Part shown: one piece after another, positions 36,191 to 48,111 of the stretch
Layout: every line of letters starts with the position of its first letter
How positions within the stretch are numbered: the stretch's first letter is position 1
Source of the DNA: Hemerocallis citrina
Lineage: Eukaryota; Streptophyta; Magnoliopsida; Asparagales; Asphodelaceae
Assembly: GCA_017893485.1 (NCBI GenBank)
Contig: CM030366.1
Span: 75,707,227-75,771,226 of the forward strand
Length of the DNA: 64,000 nt
Reading direction: 5' to 3'
Notes under the pieces: generated by a model
The model's database searches: none
What the model was told of the DNA's origin: nothing
What the model saw: only the letters and a program-made list of their open reading frames with translations
Made by a program: the position numbers and the translations under genes

Positions 36191-36552
36191 TCAAGTGTAA
36201 TACCCCGATTTTCATTTATGAAAATTATTTATTTTGCACGTAGTGTGCACGTGCAATATTTTGGTAGTATTAAATTTTATGATTTATTTTCTTCATGATG
36301 AGTATATATATATGAATATGTGTTCTTTAATTATTTTTTTTATAAAAGGCCTTTTTTTCAAATAAACAAAAGCCTTTATTTTTAAAGCCCAAATTTAGTT
36401 TATTTATTATCTTTTATAACTACTATTTTGGCCCATAAACCAAAGCCCATGAGCTATTTTTTTTAATACAACTTGTAATGTAGAACACATTTTAAAGATT
36501 ATTTTTATGTAAAATATAATGTACAACTTTTGTTAAATGGTGAAAAATGTAT

Positions 36553-36585
36553 GCACGTGCATTGCACGTACACGTGCACATGCAC
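36553..36585. promoter_or_regulatory. CACGTG-containing palindromic cluster upstream of a TATA box
   Basis: GCACGTGCATTGCACGTAC is followed by ACGTGCACATGCAC. This gives overlapping G-box-like CACGTG cores about 200 bases upstream of TATAAATA. Similar motifs occur near the starts of the 31076 element (31176) and the 39629 element (40486). Confidence 0.5.
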
Positions 36586-36754
36586 ATGATGCTAGGCCGG
36601 TTTTGAGCACAAGGAGGGAAAAATGAAAATTCAAGTGGAGTCATGGGTGGTGGTTACTTGATCATGCTTGGTTATTGTAACTCCTCCTTGAATCCTAGCC
36701 CTTTGTTTCTAACTCCTAGTTTAATCTTAGCCTTCCATTTTCCCAAATTTTTAG

Positions 36755-36762
36755 TATAAATA
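36755..36762 (+). promoter_or_regulatory. TATA box of the 36196 element
   Basis: TATAAATA followed by a run of about 12 C and a short leader ending in a splice-donor-like AAGGTGGGTA at 37031. Position fits a U3/R border. Confidence 0.55.
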
Positions 36763-37675
36763 CCCCCCCCCCCCTGCCTAGTTATTTTTGTGCTAATTAA
36801 TTCTCCAAGCCCTATAGTATAGAATACATTATTAGTAGTTTAGTAAGTGAGTTAAAAGATTGAGAGTTGTGTGGGGAGCTTGTGCTTGCATCTAAAAGGA
36901 GAGGCCGGCAATCAAGAAGGTGCTCGGGTTTGACATCTTGGAGCTCATGTGCGCATCGACGAGGAGGAGAATCGCTCTCTTGGCAAGAACATTTGTTTAG
37001 GAGGTGTTTCTAATTATACTTCTCTCCAAATAAGGTGGGTAATTTTCCGTATTTCTAATTAGAAAGCATGCTAGAATTAAAATGAAATGATGATGCATGA
37101 AAAAGATTAATAAGAGTACATGTTAATTGGAAAAATTGGCCTATTAGTTGATTGGAATGTTGATATATAACTTGTATGTGGTTCCATCATTAAACTTAAG
37201 TTGTGTGTAAATAAATTATAGCAATGGATTGCCTAAAGAAAAATTTATTGTTAGCATCAAAAACAATATGCAAATGTTAGTAGGCGAAAATGTTGTTTTC
37301 ATGCGCTTGAACGTACTTTTTGTGATAATGTTGCAATGAATGTTTTAAAATATGATTTGTGGATTTGTGGAGTGAATAAATACAGATTATTAATATAGAG
37401 ATTATTGATGTTAAAATTTGATAAGAAATTTCGAAAAAGAAACATATTAGTCGTAGCATAAAGTTCGGACCAAATTGTATGGAAAATATGTGTTAATTAT
37501 TGGGAAAAATTATCTTTATATACTGGAGTGTAAATTATGTTGGGAATAACTAATCTAGAAATTTACAGTAAGTTTGGTAAAAGTAAAATCAAAGGAGAGC
37601 TTCTTGAACATCGAAATGTTTTACTAAATAGAGAGGATTGATTTAATTAGAGTTCGAGTTGAACTATGACAACCT

Positions 37676-37766
37676 GAGCTTATAGCTCAAGTGGTCGGGA
37701 TGCTCTTAATTGCTACAGTGGGTTCGGGTGTCTCACAGGTTGCTGGTTCGAATCCCGTTAGCACCA
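37676..37766 (+). ncRNA. tRNA-like sequence with A and B boxes (SINE head?)
   Basis: TAGCTCAAGTGG at 37683-37694 fits the internal A box and GGTTCGAATCC at 37745-37755 the B box of RNA polymerase III tRNA promoters. The gap of 50 bases is longer than in an ordinary tRNA without a long variable arm. The flanks do not form a full acceptor stem that I can see. A T-run follows at about 37784. A tRNA-derived SINE remnant fits best. Confidence 0.5.
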
Positions 37767-37842
37767 TATATTTGTTTTGTATTTTTTTAAAAAATGAATA
37801 AAGCTACAGCCGAGAGCACTTAATGCTCTCAGCGCTCCCTTA

Positions 37843-37930
37843 TAACGCTTGGCGCGTTTGGCCTAGTGGTAAGCGCCTGTGGCTTGTTTCCCTCGGGTTG
37901 TTGGTTCGATCCTTGGTCTCGGCCTGTGTG
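37843..37930 (+). ncRNA. Second tRNA-like sequence with A and B boxes
   Basis: TGGCCTAGTGG at 37859-37869 (A box) and GGTTCGATCCT at 37903-37913 (B box) are 33 bases apart, a tRNA-like spacing. GCGCGTTTGG..TAAGCGCC lies at the front, and a poly-A/T-rich tail follows at 37940. It sits 88 bases after the first tRNA-like unit in the same orientation but differs in sequence. Confidence 0.5.
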
Positions 37931-38246
37931 TAAATTGTGGAAAAAAAAATATTTTTTTGGGTGTTTTGATGATTAAAAATTATGGAAAAATTATGTTTAT
38001 TATTCTAAAAATATGTGGGACTTATGAAAAATAATTTGGGAATTATTTACATGGAATAGAGTATGTTTTGAGAACAAATGTATAAATAGAACTATGGCTC
38101 TACACTTATATTTTGTGGTGATTATAATTCGCAAAAGAACTTGAAATGAAGTGTTAGAATGGAAATATAATAAAGAAAGAAATTATATGAAGTGAAGTGA
38201 TGTGAATTATTCTCATTGGAGAATAGTGTGACAATTATGAGTTGTG

Positions 38247-39222
38247 AATACTCATTTTGACTACATAACTAGTGATGTGATTTTAATGTAAAGATGATAT
38301 TTGATGAAATACATAAGGAATAATTGAATTCTATGTATGTTTATGGACTCATGAATAACTTGAAATCGTGTGATTGGAAAAGAGAAATGTTATTGCGTAT
38401 GAAAACTCAAACATATGAATTATGAATTGAAATTGAATATTAGAGTGTAGCCAAAACTCACACCAGCAAGTGAAAGTGATGAATAATTATGATTATTGAA
38501 ATTGAAAAGACCAGGTTGGGTCATTATGAAATGAAAGAAATAAGACCGGTAGTAGTGAGAGGGCTAACTCTAAGAGATTGATTTTGTTCATGATTTCATT
38601 AAATTTAAGGATTTAGTACATAGTGAAGAGGTGATGAAAGTGAGAGAAAAACACAAGTATGAGAGCTTCGAGTTTACGATGTGGGGGTGAGCCACAGAAT
38701 GCATGCTTGATCCGTCAAGACATGGTGTGGGCACTACTCAGAATGATCGGACCTTGGCGACGCTTGTGGGATGGTTGGTGACTGCAAGAGGATCGTGTGC
38801 CATGAAGGAGGCTGAATTGCCACAGAATGCATGCTTGATGAGTCAAGACATGGCATGAATACTCATTTTGACTACATAACTAGTGATGTGATTTTAATGT
38901 AAAGATGATATTTGATGAAATACATAAGGAATAATTGAATTCTCTGTATGTTTATGGACTCATGAATAACTTGAAATCGTGTGATTGGAAAAGAGAAATG
39001 TTATTGCGTATGAAAACTCAAACATATGAATTATGAATTGAAATTGAATATTAGAGGATGAGAATGCATGCTTGATCCGTCAAGACATGGTGTGGGCACT
39101 ACTCAGAATGATCGGACCTTAGCGACGCTTGTGGGATGGTTGGTGACTGCAAGAGGATCGTGTGCCATGAAGGAGGCTGAATTGCCACAGAATGCATGCT
39201 TGATGAGTCAAGACATGGCGTG
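38247..39222 (+). repeat. Recent segmental tandem duplication with internal deletion
   Basis: 38247-38452 recurs almost unchanged at 38853-39055, and 38698-38855 recurs at 39060-39222. The second copy lacks the ~245 bases between. Only a handful of mismatches were seen, so the event is young compared with the element. Confidence 0.88.
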
Positions 39223-40485
39223 GAATTTTCCTCCAGGTTTTCTGTACACGAGCTTGTACTCATAGATCATCTAGGATACTTACCGTAGTTACAGTAGTAG
39301 ATTAAGTCATGACGAGGGATTGAACCCAACAAGATGAAGAACGATTAAGAGGCTTGCCCTCGGACCTATGTAGTATGGGATGCATAGAATCCGAACAAGT
39401 GTGCATTAGTGTCATGTAATATAAATAAATTGCATTAAGGACTAAGTGCACAATCACAACACGACATCAATAGGGTATTCCCTTAGTTTGATATGTGACA
39501 AGTTTGTGTTTGTTAAATATGGAAAATCAGTTATACTATTTCCGGCATAGAGAGGATAGCCGTGTATAATGTTCGTCGGTTGAATAAAATGACGTACCCA
39601 CAGTTTGTATGCAGGGTAAATGACATGATGTAACACCTCGAATTTTAAATACCAAAAATATTCGTTTTTATATTTTTATAGTGGTGAGAATTATTTTTGA
39701 GTTATATCTTGTTGTATTTTATTTTTAAATATTGATATTGGTATGAATATTTTGTTAGATTGGTGTAGATGATATATTGGAGTTATGAGTCGAGTTTTGT
39801 GTGAAGAAATATTGTTTATTTTATTTAATAATACAAGAGAGTTATTATGAGACAATTTTATGTATTTTACATTGTTAGTATTTTAAAGTGTAAGAGTTGG
39901 GGGCTTATTTGAAACATTTTTGAGATTTTGGGCTTATATGTAAGATTCCCTATTATTTATTTATTTCTTTATTTTAATAAACCCCATCCCTTCCATTTCT
40001 TCGTACTTCTTCTTCTCCCTTCTTTTCTTTTCCCAATCCCGACCCCCAAACCGAACCCGACTTCGGTCGATTTTCTCCCCGCCCAATCCACTTCGATTCT
40101 CCATAGTTTTCAAATTAATTTTAGGGAATGGCCTAATGGAAGGTGCTCTAGCTCGTGGTAGCGTTGGATTTTCGAAAGGATTCCGAAAAGGTAAACCCTA
40201 GATTTTATTTTTGTATAAAATTTAGTGTGATTAATTTATTTTGAGTAAGAGTATTATGGTAGGGAGATTAGAAGATGTTAGGGGTAATAGAGACGAGAAA
40301 TTAGCATATTATTAGAGAGTATGCATGTTATTAATAAATTAGGGTTTTGGGTTTGTAAAAGAGAATTATATAGGTATAAATTATTTCTTGTATAGTAATG
40401 AAAAATATAGCGAGTTATTAAGATATTTTGGGGGTGAGTTTAGTTATTGTTTAGGGGATAAAAACCCCCGTAGGAATTTGTCTTA

Positions 40486-40506
40486 TACGTGCATTGCACG
40501 TGCGTA
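40486..40506. promoter_or_regulatory. CACGTG near-palindrome in the 39629 element
   Basis: TACGTGCATTGCACGTGCGTA reads nearly the same on both strands and contains one CACGTG and one imperfect core (TACGTG). Confidence 0.5.
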
Positions 40507-41089
40507 TCCCATACGTTCAATAAAACGTCTGTGTGATATTAAGATTAGTCTTATTATTTTTCTGTGGTTGATTTGGATGAATTGAGCCTTAATTGTGTGG
40601 AAATCTGATAATAGGTGATGTTAGCGATTTCGGATGCGTGGCAGGGTGCTTTGAGTCTTCGCGGGATGCTATGTGAGTATGATCTATTTTATTTCATGTC
40701 CATGGTGTTATAAAAAAATTTGAAATTTATGATTCGTTGTGCGGTGCGTAATGTGTGTGAAGATATTAGTATGGTTGCATGGAAGTGTGTCGATTCTTGT
40801 ATGTATATGTGTATATAAGTTATAGGGTTGTAATATGTAGATTTAAGGAGTTATGTTGATCTGGTTATACGTCTGTGTATGTATGAAGTGTGATCACCTG
40901 AGTAATGTGAGGAGATGGAGAGCATGGTGTGTTATGATATGATATTGTGATGCGATAATACGATGAAGTGAAAGGTGTGTGATAAATTGAAAATTTGGTG
41001 TGATAAAGTAATGTGAAAATTTGCATGATGTGGGTGCGCCATGTGGATAATTAATGGTTTGCGTATGTTTATGAATTTGATGGAGTCGT

Positions 41090-41242
41090 GTGCTTTCATG
41101 TTCTGGTATAATGGCGAAATTATATTACATAGGAGTTATAAAGAAGATATCTTTATGTATGGAGTTATATTATAAAGAGGAGATATATATATGGAGAAAT
41201 ATAAAAAAGGAGATATATTTATTTATGGAGTTATATTATAAA

Positions 41243-41282
<40 letters not shown>

Positions 41283-41620
41283 AGATATTTTATTAAAGGA
41301 GTTACTATATTAAAGGAGTTATTATAAAGGAGTTATACTGTAAAGGAGATATACAGTGATGTATTATAAAGGAGTTATGTTATACAGGAGATATATTTAT
41401 ATATGGAGTATATTATAAAGGAGATATATTATAAATGAATATGCGCAGTTATTTTATTAAAGGAGTTATTATATTCAAGGAGTTATATATTGCCCCAAAT
41501 TATATTTGGGGAACAGGAGTTATATACATATTTATATTGCCCCAAATTTCATATTTGGGGAACAGGAGTTATATTGTAAAGGAGTATATAATAAAGGAGA
41601 TATGTATATGTATTTGAATG
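41090..41620 (+). repeat. GGAGTTATAT / GGAGATATAT tandem repeats
   Basis: AAAGGAGTTATATTATAAAGGAGATATAT-like units of 10-30 bases are repeated more than 15 times, with a (TA)n run at 41240-41280. The open frames over it are repetitive and not coding. Confidence 0.88.
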
Positions 41621-41775
41621 AGAATTAAATACTGCAGTGCCGCACAATCTCCCGGGGTTTGGGCTAGACCCCACAGGCCCGGGATACACCCGGGAACAGG
41701 AGTTATATTTATATTGCCCCAAATTTTATATTTGGGGATCAGGAGTTATATAATTGCCCCAAACTATGTTTGGGG
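41493..41775 (+). repeat. CCCCAAA..TTTGGGG hairpin repeats
   Basis: Perfect or near-perfect hairpins at 41493, 41540, 41717 and 41757 share GCCCCAAA-loop-TTTGGGG and are followed by AACAGGAGT or ATCAGGAGT. A compensated GC version (GCCCGGGATACACCCGGGAAC) is at 41677. Further versions occur near 42238 and 42308. Confidence 0.85.
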
Positions 41776-44326
41776 ATCAGGAGTTTCCCTCGCTGGTATA
41801 GGGCCAGAAGGAAGACGTAGCCTCGGACGTGTAAGACTCTGTGTGAGCATCGATCAGCGTGTTATATTTTACTTTTGACTAGCCTTTTGGCTTTAGTCTT
41901 GGTTGGACAAGCGCGCAACCGTACTTTCAATCCAGCCCACAAATGGTAGATGCCTAGGACACCTGGATCTGGGTGATGTGGTGGGTTAGCAGGATTGAAA
42001 TGTACGGGATGGGAGGCACAGAGATCCCTGTGTTGTACGAGGAGGTCAGTTGTGTGGGCACTGAAAAGGAGAAAATATAAAGGTGCATATGTGTATTGAA
42101 AGAATGTATGTATATATAAAGATATTGATGATATGATATATATTACGGAGATTATTTATATTATAGGAGATGTGAATATACTACGGGAGATATATATGTA
42201 TATATTGGCATATAGCTTGAGATGTGATATGATATTACCCGGACTATGTGTTTGGGGTGCGGTGAGTGTTACCCAAGCCCTCGACTTTGGGGTGTGATAT
42301 GTGATTGCCCAAACTACGTTTGGGATATGGAGTATATTGTGATAAGAATGAAAGTGAAGTTAATGGCAATTTGTGTTATAAGTGATATGATAATGTTGTG
42401 ATGAAATGTAAGCAAATTGTTATGTGCACTGAGGCGTATTGTTTTGTGTTGTAAGACATGAATTAATATGATATTAGGAGAAGAGATGCATATGTTTATG
42501 AGGTGATCGTGATGTAATACAATAAGATAAATATCTGTATTATGAGGTTGGTAATGAAAATGGTTATTAAAGAAAGTATGCTGTGTTATAAGTTGGTGTG
42601 CCTTGGAATTGTGACTAGGAACTACCCGCCTGCTATTTCGGAGGAAATAGTGGGAACTACCTGCCTAGGCACAATTTTCAGGATGAAGGAGTGAGTTGGT
42701 GATATGCTAGTTGTATTGTGTGATGGAAATGAAGAGTTAAAGTATGATAAAATGAGAATGGGTAGTAAAAGAAGTAGTGTGATGAAATTTGGATGAAAAG
42801 TAGATAGTTATAATTTATAATGAGAGTGAAGTGATGTATGGCGAGACACTATAATATGTGTTATAAGAAATGAATGATTGTGATGAGGATGATATGAGGA
42901 TATATGATGAAAATGAATAAGATGAATGGTAGTGGAATGAATGTGAAGTAAGGTTTTAAGATACATAGGAAAGAATATGAGTGGTGAGTTTATAGATGCA
43001 AACGAACGGTAAATGAAATATGTGGTCGAATAGTGTGAAGAAACTAAGGTAGTGACATTATGTGATCATTTGTGAAAGGAAAGAAATGATGAGGTGATGA
43101 TAATTGTGAAAAGATTAGTTTTTGTGGTGGAGAATTCAAAATGAAAGGTAAGGTAAGGTGAGTTAATAGGTTACTTGTGATTGAGTGTGAATTGATGGAG
43201 TTGTAGGTATATATTTATATAGATACAGAGTTACATGTTATTATGATGCATATAGTGAAGATATGGATTTATACAGATGGATACTGTTTGGCAGAATACC
43301 TTGATATAAATTCGTATGTGTGGCGTTTATGTGCGAATTTAAGGTTGAATCTCTTGTATTGATATTCGTAAGTTTAAGTTGTTTTCTTTTCATAACTTAA
43401 TTGATTTATGAGTTTAGTAAATTATACTCACACCAGAAATGGCTAACCCCTTAGTGTTTGGGGGGTTAGGGGAGTCCGAGGACGACCCTAGATCCCCTAC
43501 TGTTACAGGTTTTCATCAGTGCAGAGGTGAGGCGCAGATTGTAGGGTGAAGTTTTAATTTAAAATTTTTGTACTAATTAGCTTTATGAATAGTTGAATTT
43601 ATGATTTAAATTGTAGTATGGATGTATATGCATGTATATGATGACGATGAGTATAGTGTGGGGTGGTATAGTATGTTTGTGACCCGTACCCATCTCGTTG
43701 TGGAGTACCGGGCTCTGTGGTAGGTTTTACAAAGATTTTTCTAAAATTTTACCTTGCTTTTAAAAGAAATTTATCGTTTTTATTTGATATTTGATAATCT
43801 GTTATGAGTTTTGCCCTCAGAGCATTATATTATATTGCCTGTGTGTATCTGCTCATTTTGGCCTGGGGAGCCCATGAAAATATTATGTGGATTGTGAGCT
43901 ACGGAATTTTGAGCAGAATTCCGTAAGTTTTTTGTGTTTCGGGGCAAAATTTACAGGGGAGACTCTGCCAAATTTTTTTCTGAAATATAACTTTCTTAGT
44001 TTATGATTAAAGTGATATAGAAATTGAAGGAATTGAATTTGGAGACTTAGTTTTCAAAAAAAAAAAAATTTGGGGTGTTACACATGATAAAGGTTAAAGA
44101 AGCACAGATGCTTAGAGATTATTCAAATGTTGATTATTCAAATGTTGATGTACATTTATTTTAAATGTTGTAAATTTGGTTCCGCTGTAAAATGTAAAGT
44201 GTAAAGTTTCATGTAAACTCTGATGTAAAGTGAAAAGTTTTAATTTCCTTGTAAAATTGTACTAAATGAAGTGTAAAGATCCTGTGGAATCTCGAATTCA
44301 GTGTATTTTAGATTCGGGGCGTTACA

Positions 44327-45838
44327 TCAAGAGTCCGGACCCCCCCGCCGACCGAGGACTAGAAGATCCCCTCCCCCGAGGAGGCGAAGAGAGTCCTCTC
44401 AGCATCATCGGTGGAGAACTCATTCTCCAGTAAGCCGAGCCACACATAGGGACTACCAAGCTGGAGAGGCACCGATCATAAGGGCAGAGCCTCAAGACTT
44501 CCAAGAGACAGTCTTACGGGCCCTCAATATCGCCCCAAATAACGACCAGAGGCCACCTACTCATGAGCCAGCTAGGAGCCACCGCCTTCACACTTCCAGT
44601 CCTCGTACGAAGATGAGTCCCGGGGCTCGACAAGATATGATCAAAGAGAAGACTCAGTCTACCGCCGTCTCCACGAGATGGAGAGGCACCTCGGCCGAAT
44701 CGACAGGAAAGAAGAGCAACGAGTGATAAACCTCCGCCCGAGCAGACCTCCCTTCTCCCGTACCATCATGGAGGCCCCCATCCCAGAAAACTTCAAGCCG
44801 CCTCACTTCGAGGCGTATACCGGGGAGTCGGACCCCATGGATCACATCGAGAGTTTCAAAACTCTCATGATGATCCACCATGCTTCAGACGCCCTCCTTT
44901 GCAAGATCTTCCCTGCCACGTTGAAGGGGCCTGCGAGAAAATGGTACTCTCGACTCGCCCCGGCCTCTATCTTCTCATTTGATCAGTTTGAAGGGTTCTT
45001 CCTTACTCATTTCGTGAGTAGCCGCCGGGCTGAGAAAACAAGTGTATCTCTGGTAACCCTCAACCAAGAAATGGGTGAATGCTTAAGGGATTACGTTCGA
45101 CGCTTCACCGCCGAAGCCCGGTCCATTCCCTTCCTCAACCAATCAGTAGCCTCTGCCGCATTCGAGCGCAACGTCACTAATGCCAACCTCAGGGCGTCCC
45201 TTGCCAAGAAGCCTCCTCAGGACTTTTCAGAACTCCTACTTAGGGTGGAGAAGTACATACGAGCGGAAGAGGCTCTCAACCCCCCTACTCTGGAGGAATC
45301 ATCTTCCAGGAACAAACAGAAGAATACAAGCGAAGAGGGGTCCCAAAAATCTTAGAAAGACGGCAATGGCCAGCGCTGCCTGACTCCTTGTTTTGAGAAG
45401 TTCACCCCCCTCATTGCTAATATATCAGAAGTTCTTATGGAGGTAGATAGGGAAGGGATACTCCGCGCCCCCCCTAGAATGAATACCCCTGGCAAGAAGA
45501 GGAATAAGGATAAGTGGTGCCGCTTTCACAGGGACCACGGCCACGACACGGATGATTGTCGGGCTCTTAAGGAGGAGATCGAAGAACTCATACAGTGGGG
45601 ACTCTTGACTAAGTTCGTCCAAAAAGATGGGCCGAGCTTCCCCCCTGAGGAGCCTACAAATGAACAGAGAGGCTCGCCGAGCTTCAAGATTCAGAACTTG
45701 GGGCCGTCTTCCACCTCATCCAAGGAGGTCCAATCGAGGGAGAACCCAGCTCCTCTCAAGAGGTCTTCACCTTATCGTAGAGGTAGGATCTTGATTTTCA
45801 ATAAAGCCGATGCATGTAACCTGGCCAATAGCATGTAA
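44327..45838 (+). pseudogene. Gypsy B gag, remaining part
   Basis: Collinear with the gag of gypsy A. A Pro/Arg-rich part (44327-44676) is in one frame, then a core frame 44678-45355 reads FSRTIMEAPIPENFKPPHFE, KIFPATLKGPARKWYSRLAP and SSRRAEKTSVSLVTLNQEMG (retrotransposon gag domain). A TAG stop in the Lys-rich region, where A has CAG, interrupts it. The frame 45437-45838 carries the zinc motif KWCRFHRDHGHDTDDCRAL. Beyond it the next text is non-coding, so no pol follows. Confidence 0.85.
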
Positions 45839-45949
45839 TAATGGCTCGCCCTATTGAAGCGGACACTTAGTTTATTTCAATAAAACTTTACATTTTTTCA
45901 TTGAAAATTATTGCTCTTGCTTCATCTCTATCTCTCCGAGTCACGACTC
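45839..45949 (+). other. Junction between gag and repeat array in gypsy B
   Basis: A short AT-rich stretch with TTTCAATAAAACTTTACAT leads straight into the array. The equivalent stretch in gypsy A follows integrase (53854-54000), so the pol deletion joins gag to post-pol sequence near 45800-45840. Confidence 0.6.
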
Positions 45950-47400
45950 GCTAAATGGTGAGTTCAGAGTCCAGCTTCTCCTCCATTGCTGCTCCCGCAA
46001 CTTACTAAGCTCAAAAACGAGTTTGGAGTCGAACACTCGGTTCGACGTTGCTTTAGCCGCCTGCAAACAAGCAAGGGCGGAGCAGCTCACCATTCAGAGT
46101 TGCTCCTACAACTCGTTAACCCCCTTTAACAACGAGTTCGGAGTCCAATACTTGGCTCAATTCCGCTCCAAATTACTTGCTCATAAGCGAGTAAGAAGTG
46201 GTTCGCCATTCGAAACTGCTCCCATAACCGTTGATTCTCTCTTTTAAACGACGAGTTCGGAGTCCAATACTTGGCTTGACTCCGCTTTGACTACTTGCTC
46301 ACAAGCGGGTAAGAAGTGGTTCACCATTCGGAATTGCTCCCACAACTGTTGAATCTTTTAAATGACGAGTTCGGAGTCCAACACTTGGCTCGACTCCGCT
46401 TTGACTACTTGCTCATAAGCGAGTAAGAAGTGGTTTGCCATTCGGAACTGCTCCTACAGCCGTTGATTCTCTCTTCTAAGCAAGTTCGGAGCTCAAAACT
46501 CTCCCCTAAAGTTGCTCCTCAAACTCGTCTTCTAAATGGCTCTCTCCTAGAGCCAAGCTCTTCGCACTACTCGCCTCTAAAGCGGACCTCTTCTCAACGA
46601 GTTCGGAGCACAACTTTCTCCTAGAGTTGCTCCTCAAACTTGTCTCCCGAATGGCTCTAGGAGAGCCTTGTGATGTTCTTCATCCCACTCGCCTCCCGAG
46701 TGGGCCTCTTCTAAGCGAGTTCGGAGCTCAACTCTCCCTTAGAGTTGCTCCTCAAACTTGTCTTCCAAATGGCTATCTCCTAGAGACAAGCTCTTCGCTT
46801 CGCTCACCTCCAAGGCGGACCTCTTCTCAACGAGTTCGGAGCTCACAACTCTCTCCTAGAGTTGCTCCTCAAACTCGTCTCCCAAATGGCTCTCTCCTAG
46901 AGCCAAGCTCTTCGCTCCGCTCACCTCCCAGGCGGACCTCTTCTCAACGAGTTCGGAGCTCACAACTCTCTCCTAGAGTTGCTCCTCAAACTCGTCTCCC
47001 AAATGGCTCTCTCCTAGAGCCAAGCTCTTCGCTCCGCTTACCTCTAAGGCGGACCTCTTCTCAACGAGCTCGGAGTTCACAATTCTCTCCTAGAGTTGCT
47101 CCTCAAACTCGTCTCCCAAATGGCTCTTTCCTAGAGCCAAGCTCTTCGCTCCGCTCACCTCCAAGGCGGACCTCTTCTCAACGAGTTCGGAGCTCACAAC
47201 TCTCTCCTAGAGTTGCTCCTCAAACTCGTCTCCCAAATGGCTCTCTCCTAGAGCCAAGCTCTTCGCTCCGCTCGCCTCCAAAGCGGGCCTCTTCTAAGCG
47301 AGTTCGAAGCTCAAAACTCTCCTATAGAGTTGCTCCTTGCACTCACATCAAAGAATGGGTCTTCCCATGGCTCTTACGAGGGTCTTCCTAGCACATCTTC
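45950..47400 (+). repeat. 117-bp tandem array of gypsy B
   Basis: Two blocks. 45950-46470 has divergent units beginning GAGTTCGGAGTCCAAYACTTGG. 46480-47400 has about seven clean units beginning GTTCGGAGC at 46601, 46719, 46834, 46951, 47068, 47185 and 47302. Because 117 is a multiple of three, one frame stays open for 254 codons as a 39-residue repeat (RTSSQRVRSSQLSPRVAPQT..). I regard this frame as a by-product of the period. Units are related to the 110-bp array of gypsy A. Confidence 0.88.
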
Positions 47401-47448
47401 TCCACCCTTAGGAGTGGAGCTCCTCTTCAAAAATCCCCAAGACCAAAA

Positions 47449-48037
47449 TGATATGTCTGAAAATGGGGTTAAATCAGAACCGTCCAGACCGGGCACGAAT
47501 CTTGAAGCTCGGGGGTAAAAAGGTAATTTCGCATACGAATGGGTCCAAAGCGGGCACTGGATCTCCTTCTCACAGATCCAATAACCCGCAAACGGATCCG
47601 CTCCAACTGGGTACGGGTCCCAACCCAAGACAAATTCAGACCACCAAGAGGAGAATCAGGGCCACTGATCTGACTGAATCAACGGGCCTATTAGCTCCCA
47701 CCGGGAATCAGGGGTCAATTTCCTAAAACAGAATGGGAGGATTTTTCTCCTGACAGTTACACAAGGAATCAGGCCCCTAATCATTCCTATGGCGACTATA
47801 AATACCTCCCCCCTACCACTGTGACTAGGTAATCACTTTTTTTCCACCTTAAGCTCTTTCATAATCACCACTGGTTACTGACAAGAGCGTCGGAGGGTGC
47901 ATCGCCGGAATCAACCCCGGTCTATCGCACTTCCTTGCAGGTTGCGGCAGGAATCAGAAGGCTTGGATCCGCTGTTCAGGTTTTTCTCGAACTCACAAAT
48001 CTCATCTGTTTACCCCACACCGAAATCAGCGGTAACA
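47449..48037 (+). repeat. 5' LTR of gypsy A
   Basis: 589 bp, TGATATGTCTG to GCGGTAACA. TATAAATA at 47797. By eye about 18 substitutions and 2 one-base indels separate it from the 3' LTR, nearly all C/T or G/A, so the element is fairly young. Confidence 0.95.
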
Positions 48038-48040
48038 GAT

Positions 48041-48058
48041 TGGCGCCGTCTGTGGGAA
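48041..48058 (+). other. Primer-binding site of gypsy A
   Basis: TGGCGCCGTCTGTGGGAA starts three bases after the LTR. This form is common among plant Tat elements. Confidence 0.88.
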
Positions 48059-48111
48059 AAACCACACGAACAACCTCTGTCTCTTCCTCGTCAGCTAGCC
48101 CCTCTCCAACT

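Larger units (their letters stand above)
39629..44082 (+). mobile_element. Solo-LTR-like element nested in the 36196 element
   Basis: Starts TGTAACACCTCGAATTTT and ends AAATTTGGGGTGTTACA, flanked by the exact duplication CATGA (39624-39628, 44083-44087). It is 4454 bp with no transposon protein. Its ends are inverted over about 13-16 bases, longer than the 2-6 bases usual for LTR ends. It contains GGAGTTATAT-type and CCCCAAA-hairpin repeats and ends in a run of 16 A before TTTGGGG. Confidence 0.75.
36196..44326 (+). mobile_element. Solo-LTR-like element inserted in gypsy B gag
   Basis: Starts TGTAATACCCCGA and ends TCGGGGCGTTACA, flanked by the exact 5-base duplication TCAAG (36191-36195, 44327-44331). 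Without the nested element it is about 3.67 kb. It has a TATA box at 36755, a splice-donor-like AAGGTGGGTA at 37031, two tRNA-like promoter sequences and a partial tandem duplication, but no protein. It is the same family as the element at 31076. Confidence 0.75.

Noticed and set aside
37676..37930. Genuine tRNA genes
   Set aside because: A and B boxes are present, but I could not pair acceptor and anticodon stems; annotated as tRNA-like only.
35196..48037. Reading the LTR at 47449 as the 3' LTR of gypsy B (two elements sharing an LTR)
   Set aside because: No polypurine tract precedes it, a primer site follows it, and the exact duplication CAAAA pairs it with 62260-62850. B's text resumes after 62855.
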